Positions 30,846 to 41,480 are shown, counted from the stretch's first letter. The stretch: 64,000 bases of DNA from Ceratothoa steindachneri (GCA_963969495.1 OZ018324.1:154780672-154844671), one strand, 5' to 3'. The notes: generated by a model not told the origin, from the letters alone. Made by a program: numbers and translations.

Positions 30846-32570
30846 TCACGTGTCCGACCACTCCCCAATCTTCCCAAGATCTTCCTGCAGGATTGCAGTA
30901 TTTCCATCCTTTGCAACGTTCATACCAAGCTTGGTATCGTCGGCAAATTTGGAAATCTTGGCAACTATGTCCCCGTCCATATCGTTGACGTAGATGATGA
31001 ATAGTAGTGGTCTCAGGACAGAACCTTGAGGCACCCCGCTAGTAACGGGCACCCACTCAGAAGCTTGTCCATTCACCACCACCCGTTGCCGTCTGCCACT
31101 TAGCCAGTTCTCTATCAAACCGGCTACTTTTCCGTCTATGCCCAGCGCTCGCACTTTCCGGAGAAGGCGGCGGTGTGGTACCTTATCCAAGACTTTCTGA
31201 AAGTCTAGGTAGACCACATCCACCGCCTTGTCCCGATCGTGCTCACTGAACACGAAGTGGAAGAATTCCACAAGGTTCGTCAGGCATGACCGTTGCCTTC
31301 GGAAGCCGTGCTGGGAACTCCTCAGTAGCAGGTTTGACTCTAAATGCGAAGTCATTTTGTCCACCATCATGCTTTCCATGAGTTTACTGACTATCAAAGT
31401 CAGACTGATAGGTCGGTAGTTTGACGGTTGGCTACGGTCTCCTTTCTTAAAGATAGGAGTCACCTCCGCTTCACACCAGTCTCTAGGAACGCATTCGGTC
31501 ACGATTGACATGTTGAAGATTGCGCTTAGGTGTTGTGACACTTGATCGCGCACTTCTTTCAACACTTTAGGTAGAAACCCATCTGGGCCAGGTGACTTAT
31601 TCGTCATTAGGTCAGTGATCTTCTTTTCTATTTCTCTTTCGGTGTAATCCATATCCTCCAGCTTTCCCCTCGAGTAGGAACTCGTTGGCTTGGGGATGGG
31701 ACCACACTCTTCAGTAAACACTGAAGAGAAGTAGTCGTTGAGGAGGTTAGCATTTTCTGCATCTGAGTGATTTAATGTCCCCTCCTCATTCCTCAAAGGG
31801 CCAATCATTCGACGAATTGGTTTACGGCTGTTTACATATCCAAAAAACTCCTTGGGATTCTTTTTACAGAGTCTCTCCACTCGGAGTTCCTCAGACCGCT
31901 TAGCCGCCCTTATGGTGGACTTCACTCTCCTGGCTAGCATCCGGTATTCGTTAAAGTCACCCGAGATCTTCGATTGCCGGTACACATTTCTCTTCTCCCT
32001 AAGCAGTTGGCCGATTTCTCGATTAAACCACTTTGGTTGAACAGAAGAACGACGGGGACATTTCAGAGGGATGAAACGCGATTGAAGACTTATGAATATG
32101 GTTTTGAAACTGTTCAACGAGTCTTCAAAAGCCCCGCACTCTTCTAGCCTCACGTCAGTCAGTCCAGCGCGCAGACCTGCAAAGTCTGCTCTTCTCAAAT
32201 CAAGTTTCCTCGATTTACTAGTTGCAGGCTCTGCCTTGGGGACTTTGACTACAAATCTAATTAGTCGGTGGTCACTGCCACTGAGCTCTTCTCCAACAGA
32301 GAGGTCCTCAACGATGTCATCCTCAGAAGTGAAAACCAAGTCGAGGATATTGTCTCCTCTCATTGGCTCTCTCACCCATTGAGTCAGGAACTCGTTGTTC
32401 GTGAACTCCAGGATTAGTGCGTTCTCGCCACAGGGTTCTCTGGTTTCCCAGTCAACTTGTGTGTTGAAATCCCCCATAACGATACACACTCTGTCTTCGA
32501 CAAGTTCTCCTAGTAGCTTGTAAAGATCTCTGTCTTTTTCAACGAGTTGGGCAGGAGGTCTATAAAGCAC
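30846..32570 (-). CDS. CR1-2 endonuclease/reverse transcriptase (ORF2, partial)
   Basis: 574 open codons. Endonuclease part: VCIVMGDFNTQVDW (catalytic D/N) and GSDHRLIRFVV (catalytic D-H) within residues 1-110. RT part from about residue 300: TNKSPGPDGFLPKVLKE, CEAEVTPIFKKGDRSQPSNY, RPISLTLIVSKLMES, QHGFRRQRSCLTNLVEF, VDVVYLDFQKVLDKVPH, SGVPQGSVLRPLLF and KFADDTKLG (active site F-A-D-D). Changes at normally fixed sites: DFQKVLDKV for DFSKAFDKV, and LRPLLF for LGPLLF. It nicks DNA and copies LINE RNA. The frame stops just after the palm at 30846, so the full protein is not made. Confidence 0.85.
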   Translation of the reverse strand: MLYRPPAQLVEKDRDLYKLLGELVEDRVCIVMGDFNTQVDWETREPCGENALILEFTNNEFLTQWVREPMRGDNILDLVFTSEDDIVEDLSVGEELSGSDHRLIRFVVKVPKAEPATSKSRKLDLRRADFAGLRAGLTDVRLEECGAFEDSLNSFKTIFISLQSRFIPLKCPRRSSVQPKWFNREIGQLLREKRNVYRQSKISGDFNEYRMLARRVKSTIRAAKRSEELRVERLCKKNPKEFFGYVNSRKPIRRMIGPLRNEEGTLNHSDAENANLLNDYFSSVFTEECGPIPKPTSSYSRGKLEDMDYTEREIEKKITDLMTNKSPGPDGFLPKVLKEVRDQVSQHLSAIFNMSIVTECVPRDWCEAEVTPIFKKGDRSQPSNYRPISLTLIVSKLMESMMVDKMTSHLESNLLLRSSQHGFRRQRSCLTNLVEFFHFVFSEHDRDKAVDVVYLDFQKVLDKVPHRRLLRKVRALGIDGKVAGLIENWLSGRRQRVVVNGQASEWVPVTSGVPQGSVLRPLLFIIYVNDMDGDIVAKISKFADDTKLGMNVAKDGNTAILQEDLGKIGEWSDT

Positions 32571-32579
32571 CAGAGTCCT

Positions 32580-32900
32580 GTATTTGGCAAGACCTATCTC
32601 TAGGTCAACACCTAGTAGTTCATGGTCGGATACGATGTTGCAATCCGTCGAGTTGAGAGTATTCTTGACATCAACATCACACCGCCACCCTCTCTGTCTG
32701 GCCTATCTTTCAGGAAGAGCTGGTAACCGGGAATCGTGAATTCACCTTCAAAATCTTGGATTGAGGTTTTTATCCACGACTCCGTTATGGCCACCATCTC
32801 AGGTTCCTCTGTTTCTACGAGGCCACGGAGCTCAAGAAACTTATTCCTGATTGGCCTCGCATTGAACAGAAGAACTTTGAGGGAGTCCCCTAGTTTAGGA
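32580..32900 (-). pseudogene. CR1-2 endonuclease N-terminal part
   Basis: The minus strand reads LLFNARPIRNKFLELRGLVE and MVAITESWIKTSIQDFEGEF, then GYQLFLKDRPDREGGGV. The N-A-R box and the catalytic Glu (T-E-S-W) of the AP endonuclease are present. A frameshift near 32600 separates this from the frame that holds the G-D-F-N box. Confidence 0.75.
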
Positions 32901-32904
32901 CTCC

Positions 32905-33237
32905 CTACGCTCTTCCGTTTCCCCGCTTCTCTGTTTTCGTGGTCACACCCTTTTTGACGACCTCCGAGAAGGTCGTTCCAGGAGGGACACGGGAGTGCTG
33001 GCGCACGTCCGCTTTCGCTCTGTTTCGAACGCTCCTTTGGGTGCGTTCCACGACATCTTGAATTAGGTTGGCGAGAAAGGCCTTCCCTTTAAAGGAGAGA
33101 TGTACCCCGTCCCTTGGGTAGATGTCGTCTCTGCCCATTAAGGTACGATAGGGGTCCACGAAGAAGACTCCTTCTGCCATGCAGAGATCCGCCAACTTTC
33201 TGTTCACTGCGACGTATCCCATTCGTGTAAAGTCCAA
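32905..33237 (-). pseudogene. CR1-2 ORF1 C-terminal fragment with SGNH-type block V
   Basis: 110 open codons: LADLCMAEGVFFVDPYRTLM, GRDDIYPRDGVHLSFKGKAF, LANLIQDVVERTQ, then a basic tail. D-G-V-H-L-S is the Asp-x-x-His block of SGNH/GDSL esterases found in ORF1 of CR1 elements. The Ser, Gly and Asn blocks are lost with the 5' truncation at about 33240. A complete set is present at 62972-63700. Confidence 0.65.
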
Positions 33238-33619
33238 ACATACGCTACCAAATTTTATTTTCTTTGTTGCGTAATGTTAGGAGAAATGGTTTTAAGGTAT
33301 AGATATAGGGCCATCGCGGTATGAACCTAGATAGATACTTCACAACAAACCTATATCTATAAGTTTTTGAGGAGAGTATTGAATCGTAAAAAAGGCTCGA
33401 GCGGCTAAGCCTATGGCGAAGTTAGGCTTAATGGTTGGACACGAAATCGTTAAGGAATGGATGAAATACAACGAGGATAGAACAAAATATATATTATTAT
33501 AGATTAACAAGAATGGAACATATTTGAAATTATATTGGTTGAATTTGAATTTAATTATACAACTGAGCATGAGTTTAATACTGAATTTTCGTCGTGACTA
33601 AACTTGGTGTAAGGTAGAT

Positions 33620-33900
33620 TTGTAATGGTGATTAGGCAACACGGTAATGGTAAATAGGTAACAAGGTAATGGTAAATATGCAACGAGGTAATGTTAAAAT
33701 AGGTAACAAAGGTACTGGCAATAGGTAACCAAACCAGGTAATGGTATCAAGTTAATTAATTAAAATGTATTTGCAACTAATTAAAATGTAATTGTAACTA
33801 ATTGAAATGTATTTGTAACTAATTGAAATGTAATTTTAACTAATTGAGATCACGAAGTGCAGGTAAATGTAATTATAACTAATTAAAATGTAATTAAAAT
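33620..33900. repeat. two adjacent minisatellites
   Basis: 33620-33735 repeats a GGTAATGGTAAATAGGTAACAA-like unit with short variants. 33765-33900 repeats TGTAATTGTAACTAATTGAAA-like units of about 26 bp. 33241-33619 and 33901-34119 are AT-rich without a gene. Confidence 0.65.
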
Positions 33901-34167
33901 CACGATGATTAAAAGGGGAAATGTATGAGAGTCTGGAAAAGAAATATAAGGAATTAGACAGTGTTTTTGTTTGTAAAACTTAAGGATGAAATGAAGAAAG
34001 AATTCAACTGACCTTGATTTGGAGCTGGCGAAAGAGCAAGTGAAAATTTTGTGTTCAATGCGGAATATTTGGAAGCGTTAGTACGTGCATGTAAATGTTT
34101 GCCAAAAATGTCGTCAATTGTTTTTGAAGACTTTTTACAAATATATAATATTTAAGAAAAATGATAT

Positions 34168-34168
<1 letters not shown>

Positions 34169-34247
<79 letters not shown>
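34169..34247. repeat. (TA)n, duplication unit 1
   Basis: TA run in the same relative position as 34799-34865 of unit 2, so it predates the duplication. Confidence 0.95.
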
Positions 34248-34250
<3 letters not shown>

Positions 34251-34798
34251 AGCTACAGAGCTGCTACAAATACTTTCCCCACTCCCCCAAGAGAGTTACT
34301 CGCCCATGAAAAAATGTCTAAACATCATAGGTCAACGCGATAACGAAAAAAATATATCACGATAACCGATAAATCGATATAAATTACCTTATCGGCGATA
34401 AGCGATAATCGATAACTGGCGATAAATTTATCGCCCGATAAATTGATAACTGATAATTCGATAAATCCAAAATTCCGATACTAGCGATAACGATATTGAT
34501 ATTTTAAATAAAAAAAAATCGATAAATAAAAATCTTTATTTTTATCTTTATCTTAGAAAACTTAGAAAAATGTTAGACAAAAAATAGAAAAGTGAGCGAC
34601 TGAAGCTGAGTGAACGTTTTGATAGGACGTAAAGACCGGCCGCCCCGCACTCCGTTCAGTATACGTTCGGTTCCCAGCTCGGACCTACCTATTTCTGCCT
34701 CCAAGTCACGCGCGGCCTGCCCCTGTGCTAAACTTCAATTGTTTTCGAAGACTTTTTACAAGTATAGAATATTTTTAAAAAATGATTCAAAATTTTAG

Positions 34799-34865
<67 letters not shown>
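34799..34865. repeat. (TA)n, duplication unit 2
   Basis: TA run, about 12 bp shorter than in unit 1. Confidence 0.95.
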
Positions 34866-34866
<1 letters not shown>

Positions 34867-35697
34867 CTACAGCGCTGCTACAATTACTTACCCCACTCCC
34901 CCAGGAGAGTTACTCGCCCATCAAAAAAATTCTAAACATCATAGGTCGGCGCGATAACGAAAAAATGTATCACGATAACCGATAAATCGATAACGATAAC
35001 CCTATCGGCGATAACCGATAATTGATAAATTTAACCCTATCGGCGATAACCGATAATCGATAACTGGCGATAAATTTATCGCCCGATAAATTGATAACTG
35101 ATAAATCGATAAATCCAAAATTCCGATACTAGCGATAACGATATTGATATTTTAAATAAAAAAATCGATAAATCCTATCTTTATTTTTATCTTTATCTTA
35201 GAAAACTTAGAAAAATGTTAGAAAAAAAATAGAAAAGTGAGCGCCTGAAGCTAAGCGAACGTTATGAGAGGACGTAAAGACCGGGCACCCCGCACTCCGT
35301 TCAGTATACGTTCGGTTCCCAGCTCGGACCTACCTATTTCTGACTCCAAGGCACGCGCGGCTCGCCCCTGTGCTAAACTGGAACTATAAACTGAAATTAT
35401 CGACTATTGCTAGGTTGGAACCCAAATTATCGGCGATACCGATGAATCGACAATGCGTAAAAATATCGGATAACCGATAACCCGATATCGTTATCGCGAT
35501 AATTTATCGCAATAATGACCACCTATGAGTCTACCTCCTGGGGAGAGGAGCACCCCATAACCGGTGACAAGGCCTACTTCTTCAGGCCTACTTAATGTTT
35601 ATGGAGAATGTCCTTGCGACGACCTGGCTGTCTGAATGTCCTGGAGTGAGACACGTCCCTTCTGATATTAAATGTTGGTCTCGATATTGTTACTGAT

Positions 35698-35698
<1 letters not shown>

Positions 35699-35753
<55 letters not shown>
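35699..35753. repeat. (TC)n microsatellite
   Basis: Uninterrupted TC dinucleotide run. Confidence 0.95.
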
Positions 35754-35757
<4 letters not shown>

Positions 35758-35759
35758 GA

Positions 35760-37335
35760 CTGTCTTTCTCTCTGTAAGACTGTTTGTTTGTTTATTACAA
35801 GCCTTTTTATTCTAAGGAAATATTATGGGCGTCGCTCTGTTTCTTCAACCTGAGAGCTGGGAAGAGCTTCTTTGATCAGAGGGTATGTGCATGTATTTAG
35901 TGTAGATGCGTTTACGCCAAGAAAGTGTTCGAATTTGGAAGTCTGATATTTATTTATCAGGCCGATATTTGTAGTAACATACAATTTCGTCTTTCGTGTG
36001 TCTATGTCAACGCTGGTCGGTCAGACCTCCCTACCTTTAATTGTATGCACATCTGTTTCAACTTTATTCGTCATCACCGCGCGGACAAAACGATCGACTC
36101 GCACCTATTTTCTAATATGTGAATGTTTGTGTTTACCGTGGGAGCACAGCAATTTCATTGCCTCGTGTTTGTTTGGCATTATTTACGAATATACTGTTTG
36201 ATTTGCATTGATAGATTAATTATTGAGTACAGGTATAGCATTATTTACAAATATACTGGTTGCTTTGCATTAATTGATTATTAACGAATAGCATATTATT
36301 TTAGTGTTTGATTTGTGCGCACATTTCAAGATTTCATAGGGCTAACTCAATTTGTGAGGGTCCTTGTTGGCTTTATTTCACCTTGTAATTGAGCGCTACA
36401 AAGATTTCCCCTCAAGAACACGGAGTCTTACAAATGCTATTTTTTAACTCTAATACATTCTTTTGGGACTAAGCATTTTGTCACTTTATTAATTGTTACA
36501 ATATTTTACACAGCTCAAATATTTCTTTCTTCTTTTGTTTAAATTTAAAGGAATCCTTTGCACCTCTAGGTAATTTCTTTAACGAAACATTTTGTGTATT
36601 ATTCGTTCTACAGGCGAAAGTCTATTAACCTTACATAGGCATATGTACAAAAAAAATATTAACGCGTGCAACCAATCTGCCTACTTTTATTATAAGTATG
36701 CCGTGGCAACGGAATGAAAGCGTTCATTTAATAATTTGAGATCAACCTATTTTTATACAATGCAGCTGGTCTCTTAGAAATAAAAGAATGATGGGTAAAC
36801 TCTTATTTTACGCATATATTTACCTTGAATTTGAATTCTTTTGACTTTCAGAGTCTTACAATACTTTATTTTTTTATATCCATAATTATGCACGGTAGTT
36901 TGCGTTACTTTAATGCGAACAAAATTCGAATGCATGTGCGCGCGCGCCACCTCTTTATTATTGTTAACTTTTACAGATTTGTGCACACGTACCACAACAT
37001 TACATCTACTTTCTTATTTCATTTTGTTATGCTTGGTTGCAAAATATGAATTGTAAAGTTGCAGCAATCTGCGATTTTTTGTTTAAACCATGTAAGGCCA
37101 AGCGTGTTAACATTTGGGGATTCGGATGTCCGAACTGCAGATCCTAATCTTCGAACAAAACATATTTCTTTTCCCTTCTTTTATATACATTAATTTGTGT
37201 ACGCTCCAAACTACTTTTCTTTTAACCAGAATGAACTAAGAATACTGTGTCAACTCTAAATTGACATTTACAAAATATCTTAACATCTACTATGGAATAA
37301 CTTTATATAAAAAAATTATATACTTTGTACACTTG
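35760..37335. other. region without recognised gene
   Basis: AT-rich DNA. The small open frames (35925-36201, 36774-37049) carry no family motif and look like chance. Confidence 0.45.
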
Positions 37336-37559
37336 ATTATTTCTACTAAAGTTAATGTTTTTCTTCCCAATACCGGACTGGATTTTGAAATTTTTAACAT
37401 TTTTAAACTTAATTGGCACTGAATTCATGCTGTTAAATTGGCCTGCACTGGGATCTTTATACACATTATTGGTATCCGAAACCCTTCTTACGATTAATTT
37501 TTTAAAAACTTACCCGAACGTATGGTGTGTGTTCATCCGTTGTTCTCGTCTTGATCCAG

Positions 37560-38195
37560 AGTCGTCCGTTTTGAACTGCGATGATGGGTGCTGTGTTCGT
37601 AAGTGGAGACGCGTAAAACAAACCCTCATTAACCACGGTTTCCCGAACAGAATGATTTAAAAACAAATTCTATCATTTTTGAGTATGCACTTAATAGACA
37701 CGGATAAAACGAAAAGTAATCAGGAAGCAGTAAATAACATCAAACTGTATCAGAGAAATCGGCCTATAAAATAAACGAAAAAAACATGAAGGAGATTGTT
37801 AACCCTACCATCAAAATTACGCTGATTATATACTATAAACGACAAAAGTTAACAATCTCCTTATGAAAAACAACAGCTGCCAAAACTCCTTGAATCTCAA
37901 ATCAACCAACATAATTTTCGATTTCATCTGCCCCAATAAAGACTGCAAGCTTTATAATAACTCTAAATATATTGACATGGCAACTACTACACCTTCGAGA
38001 CGGTTAACGATGCATCTGCAAAACGTAAAAACTAAAAATCATATGGAGAGCGCACATAACATCAATCTAACGAGAGATATTATAGTTGACAACACCGTAA
38101 TTAAAAGAAAATATGGAAATAAAGATAGGCTGAACATCTTAGAAGCCATTTTAATAAACGAAGAAAAGCGCGCCATCAATAGCCAAGCGTTAAGC
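37560..38195 (+). pseudogene. PLE-C linker and GIY-YIG endonuclease
   Basis: WRRVKQTLINHGFPNRMI (about 37600) matches RVKQTLVNNGFTNSRI at 57925 (minus). The endonuclease reads NIIFDFICPNKDCKLYNN, SKYIDMATTTPSRRLTMHLQ, NHMESAHNINLTRDIIVDN. The C-x4-C pair before the domain and the Y-I-G strand (here Y-I-D) are typical of PLE endonucleases. Gly to Asp in the signature suggests loss of activity. It ends at QALSWRS, where LINE J-C begins. Confidence 0.7.
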
Positions 38196-39283
38196 TGGAG
38201 ATCGTTGCGAAAGTCTACGAGAGACTCCTAGCTGACAGGCTTCAAGAACAACTAGCCGAGCTAGGAGCCCACAACCCTCAGCAGCACGGGTTCCGCAAGG
38301 GAAGAGGAACGGAAAGAGCCCTCGCCCTCCTTGCGGAAAAACTCGCTTGCAGTAAAGCTGAGAGGAGGTACGTAGACGTAGTGCTGTGAGATGTAAAGAA
38401 GACCTTCGATAACGTTTGGCTGAGAGGGTTATAGTTCAAGATCTTTAACCTCCACCTTAACCCACTCCTGGAAAGGGTCCTTTGCAACTATGTCTCTGAT
38501 AGGAGAGCCCGAATTGCGATCGAGGGCTGCAAGGGACCCGAATTCGAACTCAAGGTGGGAGTTCCACAAGGCAGCTGTCTCAGCCCTCTGCTGTACCTAG
38601 TGTACACGATTGACCTGCCTGCTCCAGTGAGGTACGGTTTTATGTATCTGCAATACGCAGATGACATCACCCAAATCGTCCTGAGTCCATTCAGGAACTC
38701 TGGAAGTCAGGCGAGGGCGACAGCTGTCGAAATCGAAAATATCAACCCATATGAGAAGAAGTGGAAAATTAAAACCAACAGCCAGAAGTTCACCATTATT
38801 CCAATGAACCGCCGGAAAGTAGACGACGTCATCGTCAATAACGAACTCTATCCGTACTCCAACGAGGGTAAAGTCCTGGGCTTACAACTCTTCAAAACAG
38901 GATATAAGACGCATATAAAAACCAGAGTCTCCCATGCCACAAGAGAGCTGAATAAATTTTACCGTTTCCGAGGCCTAAGCGTGACAAACATCAAAAAGCT
39001 GTATATGGCCTTGGTACGCTCAGTCCTAGTGTACCCGGCCGTGATCACGCAGATGGCAAGCTGCACATCTCTCAGAATGATGCAGAGGGTGCAGAATAAA
39101 GCCACTCTGCTGATCACTGGCACGCGAAGGATCGACCGTATTAGGCGATCGGTTCTACACCAAAGAATCGGACTGAAGCCGATCAATACGGAGATCCAAA
39201 GACTAGGGAGAAAGACATGGGGTAAAATAGACCGAGTGATACTCCCGACTATAAACTTTAACCTGAATATACGTGCAAACTGA
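38196..39283 (+). pseudogene. J-C reverse transcriptase
   Basis: Fingers/palm: HNPQQHGFRKGRGTERALAL and RRYVDVVL-stop-DVKKTFDNVW (two stops, about 38388 and 38431). A 242-codon open part (38555-39283) follows: MGVPQGSCLSPLLYLVYTID, LQYADDITQIV with an intact Y-A-D-D, IENINPYEKKWKIKTNSQ, FYRFRGLSVTNIKKLYMALV and LLITGTRRIDRIRRSVLHQR. The order fits Jockey/I-group LINEs. This is the best reference copy for the J family palm and thumb. Confidence 0.8.
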
Positions 39284-39659
39284 AGACGCGCAATAGGTAG
39301 AACGGCTCTGTTCCCTAGCAGTAGAACCTGCGCGAAAGAAGTGGTTCTCCCTTTGTACACGTAGTAGTATTACACTAGACTGATGTAATAGTGACAGCAA
39401 AAATTTAATAATTATAAACAAATAAAAAAGAGGCGAAGTGACTAAACTAAATGATTGTAAAAATAATTAAAATTTTAGAATAAAAAAAAGCGAAGTGCCC
39501 AATTCCCAATTGAAAATAAAACCAAAACAACTAAAAACGATGAAAAGAGGCGAAGTGCCCAAATAAAAGAGACAGACTAAAACTCAGAACTTATGAGATT
39601 TAGCATAAGAGACACCTTTGAAAGGCTCGAATGCTTCGACGGAAAATACAACTAATCAA

Positions 39660-39663
<4 letters not shown>

Positions 39664-39748
<85 letters not shown>
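39664..39748. repeat. (TA)n in J-C 3' UTR
   Basis: TA run of about 85 bp, between CAAATACA and ATGGAGGAAACTGG. Confidence 0.95.
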
Positions 39749-39753
<5 letters not shown>

Positions 39754-39996
39754 GGAGGAAACTGGCTGTCAACGACAGTCAGCAACTTTAATGACGGTGG
39801 AAATTTTTAATATTAAAAAATAAAATGAGAAGAATGCTAGTGATGCCCTAACACCAGGGCAAACTAGAAATCATTTTCACACCTTTATATACCTACCACA
39901 CAATTTCAACACTTTAACCTAATTTGTAATTTCTTTCATTCATTCTGATTCCAAATCCACATTTCATTGGTAAAGGAGGAAAGAATATATCAAGAC

Positions 39997-40032
39997 ACTC
40001 CGAAGATGATCGAAAACGATCGAAAGCTGAGC
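39997..40032 (+). ncRNA. hammerhead-like motif, PLE-C
   Basis: CTCCGAAGA, T, hairpin GATCG-AAAA-CGATC (five pairs), GAAA, GCTGAG. Same position relative to the next unit's ATG (40076) as in PLE-A and PLE-D. The first box is C-C-G-A-A-G-A instead of C-U-G-A-N-G-A. Confidence 0.45.
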
Positions 40033-40075
40033 AATTTACTTTGGTTTTTACCAAATCCATTCATTTAAAAGAGAG

Positions 40076-40195
40076 ATGAATACAGGACAAGTGATCTACC
40101 CTCCACAAGATGGAATAAAAAATACAGTTAGAAGAATAGAAAGTTGCCAAAGGAAATTAACTAAGGTGAAATACACCATGGTCTTCAACAAAATT

Positions 40196-40198
<3 letters not shown>
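40076..40198 (+). pseudogene. start of a second PLE unit (PLE-C')
   Basis: MNTGQVIYPPQDGIKNTVRR, IESCQRKLTKVKYTMVFNKI, C, then (Ile-Tyr)n from the microsatellite. Homologous to 17866 and 57057 (minus). It breaks off at FNKIC, about 15 codons earlier than PLE-A'. Confidence 0.6.

Positions 40199-40278
<80 letters not shown>
40199..40278. repeat. (TA)n ending PLE-C'
   Basis: TA run directly after CAAAATTTGC. Non-PLE sequence begins beyond it. Confidence 0.95.
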
Positions 40279-40281
<3 letters not shown>

Positions 40282-40391
40282 CTCTAAAAGTAGCGCGAGA
40301 GAATGATGAAGATGAATGCAATAAACCACATTGAAAGAGAAAACTGAATAAATTTTTCTTACAGTAATATCTATTACCTTTTTTCGAAAAA

Positions 40392-40490
40392 ATCCGTGCA
40401 GGGAAGTGATTCAAACCATTCACACGGAGGCAGCGAGCACCGCTTCGATAACAGTTACAAGTATGCCGTTAGTCCACTATGCTACGCAGA
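40392..40490 (-). other. tRNA-like sequence, possible SINE head
   Basis: On the minus strand TAGCATAGTGGACTAACGGC resembles a pol III A box, and GGTTTGAATCACTTCCC about 60 bp further a B box. No complete cloverleaf or anticodon arm was established, so a tRNA-derived SINE or tRNA relic is the best reading. Confidence 0.35.
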
Positions 40491-40539
40491 GAATCAAAAA
40501 ATTCTCTGAATAGAATAGCTTTTAAGGAACACTTTTCAC

Positions 40540-40690
40540 AAGTTCGAACGGAGACTATGAAAAAAAAATAGAAAATTAATTGGGAATTCAAAGAATAAAT
40601 GAGGAATAGTTAAACGCGTGGTAAATAAACAAATGTATATAATATCTCTCAATTAATTTTCTATTTCTTTCATAGTCTCCGTTCGAACTT
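40540..40690. repeat. inverted repeat, arms about 42 bp
   Basis: Arm 1 (40540-40582) begins AAGTTCGAACGGAGACTATG and arm 2 (40650-40690) ends CATAGTCTCCGTTCGAACTT. The arms differ mainly in an A/T run length. The spacer is 67 bp. The right arm touches the truncated end of LINE J-E, so this may be a fold-back formed when that LINE was broken or inserted. Confidence 0.85.
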
Positions 40691-41480
40691 GGAATAGATG
40701 GAGCAAGTGACGTCAGCTGCCATACATTCTTTAGTGGGATGTTGTTCCACGGCCAGGCAGCGTTGGCAGAACTCAAGTTGGATAAACTCTTCCGCTTCAA
40801 CTTGTTCTGTGGCGATACGAAGGAAGAATCCCAGGAGTCCATCCTTCATGGCCCTTGGAGCCATCTCGATGTTTTTACCGAATTTTTCGACTTTCTCGAT
40901 TTTGCCCAATTCTGTTGTTTAGTTAGCTCGACCTTGATGTCCTCAAAAGGGTTTTCCGTGAAGAACGGGTCGAGTCTCCTAGGTATGATGGTTCGGGGTG
41001 CGAGGATTTCCTTGGGGATAACAGCTTCGAGGCCAATCGTAGGTAGGGGCTCATTGGCTTCCTCCGATACCAGTCTCTCGATATCTTTGTCTTCCAGCAC
41101 ACTGCTGCGTAGCCGTTGGGGGTATCAATAAGCCTAATTAGGGATATATTGAACATGCCGAAGATAGTTTGCATGACTGTTGAAATTGGTGCGTTGATAG
41201 CTACACCGATAGTGCGAAGGGGCACCCTTTTGTAGTCCCGGTTTGGAGGCCCCATGGCCCCCTTTGGGCTTTTTACTACTCTTAGTGCACGTATAATCCA
41301 TCTTCTTCTAGAGGATATTTTTGTTCCGAATCACGAGACTCGAATATGAGATTGTCTGGTGAGGGCGTCTTAGTACACCTTCTTCTAAACTTTTCCTCAT
41401 TTGCCACGACCAGACATGATGACTTAGACCTATCAAATGGTAAGGTACTACTCCACTCACACTCACTCACTCAATCAGAT
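40680..41480 (-). pseudogene. Jockey-like LINE J-E, ORF1 5' part
   Basis: Minus strand from 41470: a Ser/Arg-rich start, then KRVPLRTIGVAINAPISTVM, FGMFNISLIRLIDTPNGYAA (41255-41110), KDIERLVSEEANEPLPTIGL (41100-40960), then EFCQRCLAVEQHPTKEC (about 40770), a CCHC knuckle. It parallels J-D ORF1 (RLIDTPVGYVAVC, CINCYRLEHHTTKEC) but is clearly divergent. Cut after the first knuckle, at the inverted repeat. It lies head-to-head with J-D. Confidence 0.65.

Larger units (their letters stand above)
30050..33240 (-). mobile_element. CR1-type LINE (CR1-2), 5'-truncated
   Basis: Minus strand. The end of ORF1 with an esterase motif (33237-32905), the endonuclease start (32900-32580), a 574-codon endonuclease/RT frame (32570-30846) and a broken C-terminal region (30840-30180). 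A short 3' UTR to about 30050 lies next to the hAT relic. It is the best-preserved LINE in the window and probably one of the younger ones, though still defective. Confidence 0.85.
34120..35376. repeat. direct tandem duplication, about 620 bp units, CGATAA-rich
   Basis: Unit 1 (34120-34738) and unit 2 (34741-35376) share TTTTTGAAGACTTTTTACAA or TTTTCGAAGACTTTTTACAA, a (TA)n, a moderately GC-rich part ending CCTGTGCTAAACT, and a core packed with CGATAA/TTATCG copies. At the right, unit 2 continues to TTATCGCAATAATGACCACCTA (to 35524). Read inward this is TAGGTGGTCATTATTGCG, similar to a hAT terminus, while the left core begins TAGGTCAACGCGATAACG. Possibly a non-autonomous hAT with subterminal repeats that was duplicated. 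No transposase. Confidence 0.6.
38196..39925 (+). mobile_element. Jockey-like LINE copy J-C, 5'-truncated
   Basis: Begins inside the RT (KVYERLLADRLQEQLAEL) and runs to a tail with CTAACACCAGGGCAAAC at about 39847. Inserted into PLE-C. A (TA)n (39664-39748) lies in its 3' UTR. Three short repeats AAAAGAGGCGAAGTG/AAAAAAGCGAAGTGCCC (39425-39560) also stand in the UTR. Confidence 0.7.
37340..40198 (+). mobile_element. Penelope-like element PLE-C with nested LINE J-C
   Basis: PLE text (linker 37560-37770, GIY-YIG 37863-38195) is interrupted at about 38196 by a Jockey-like LINE. It resumes at about 39925 with GGTAAAGGAGGAAAGAATA, which matches the PLE-A 3' UTR near 17760. Then come the hammerhead-like motif, the next unit's ATG at 40076 and (TA)n from 40199. 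The 5' side is truncated. This is direct evidence that a LINE jumped into an existing PLE. Confidence 0.7.

Noticed and set aside
30846..32570. Active LINE because of the 574-codon ORF
   Set aside because: The frame ends right after the palm domain, the endonuclease N-terminus is in another frame, ORF1 is truncated, and two conserved RT positions are changed.
35925..37049. Several 60-75 codon frames, some with hydrophobic stretches
   Set aside because: AT-rich chance frames without start context, motif or conservation evidence.
40392..40490. Functional tRNA gene
   Set aside because: A- and B-box-like sequences are present but no acceptor, D, anticodon or T stems could be paired convincingly. 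Kept only as a possible SINE.
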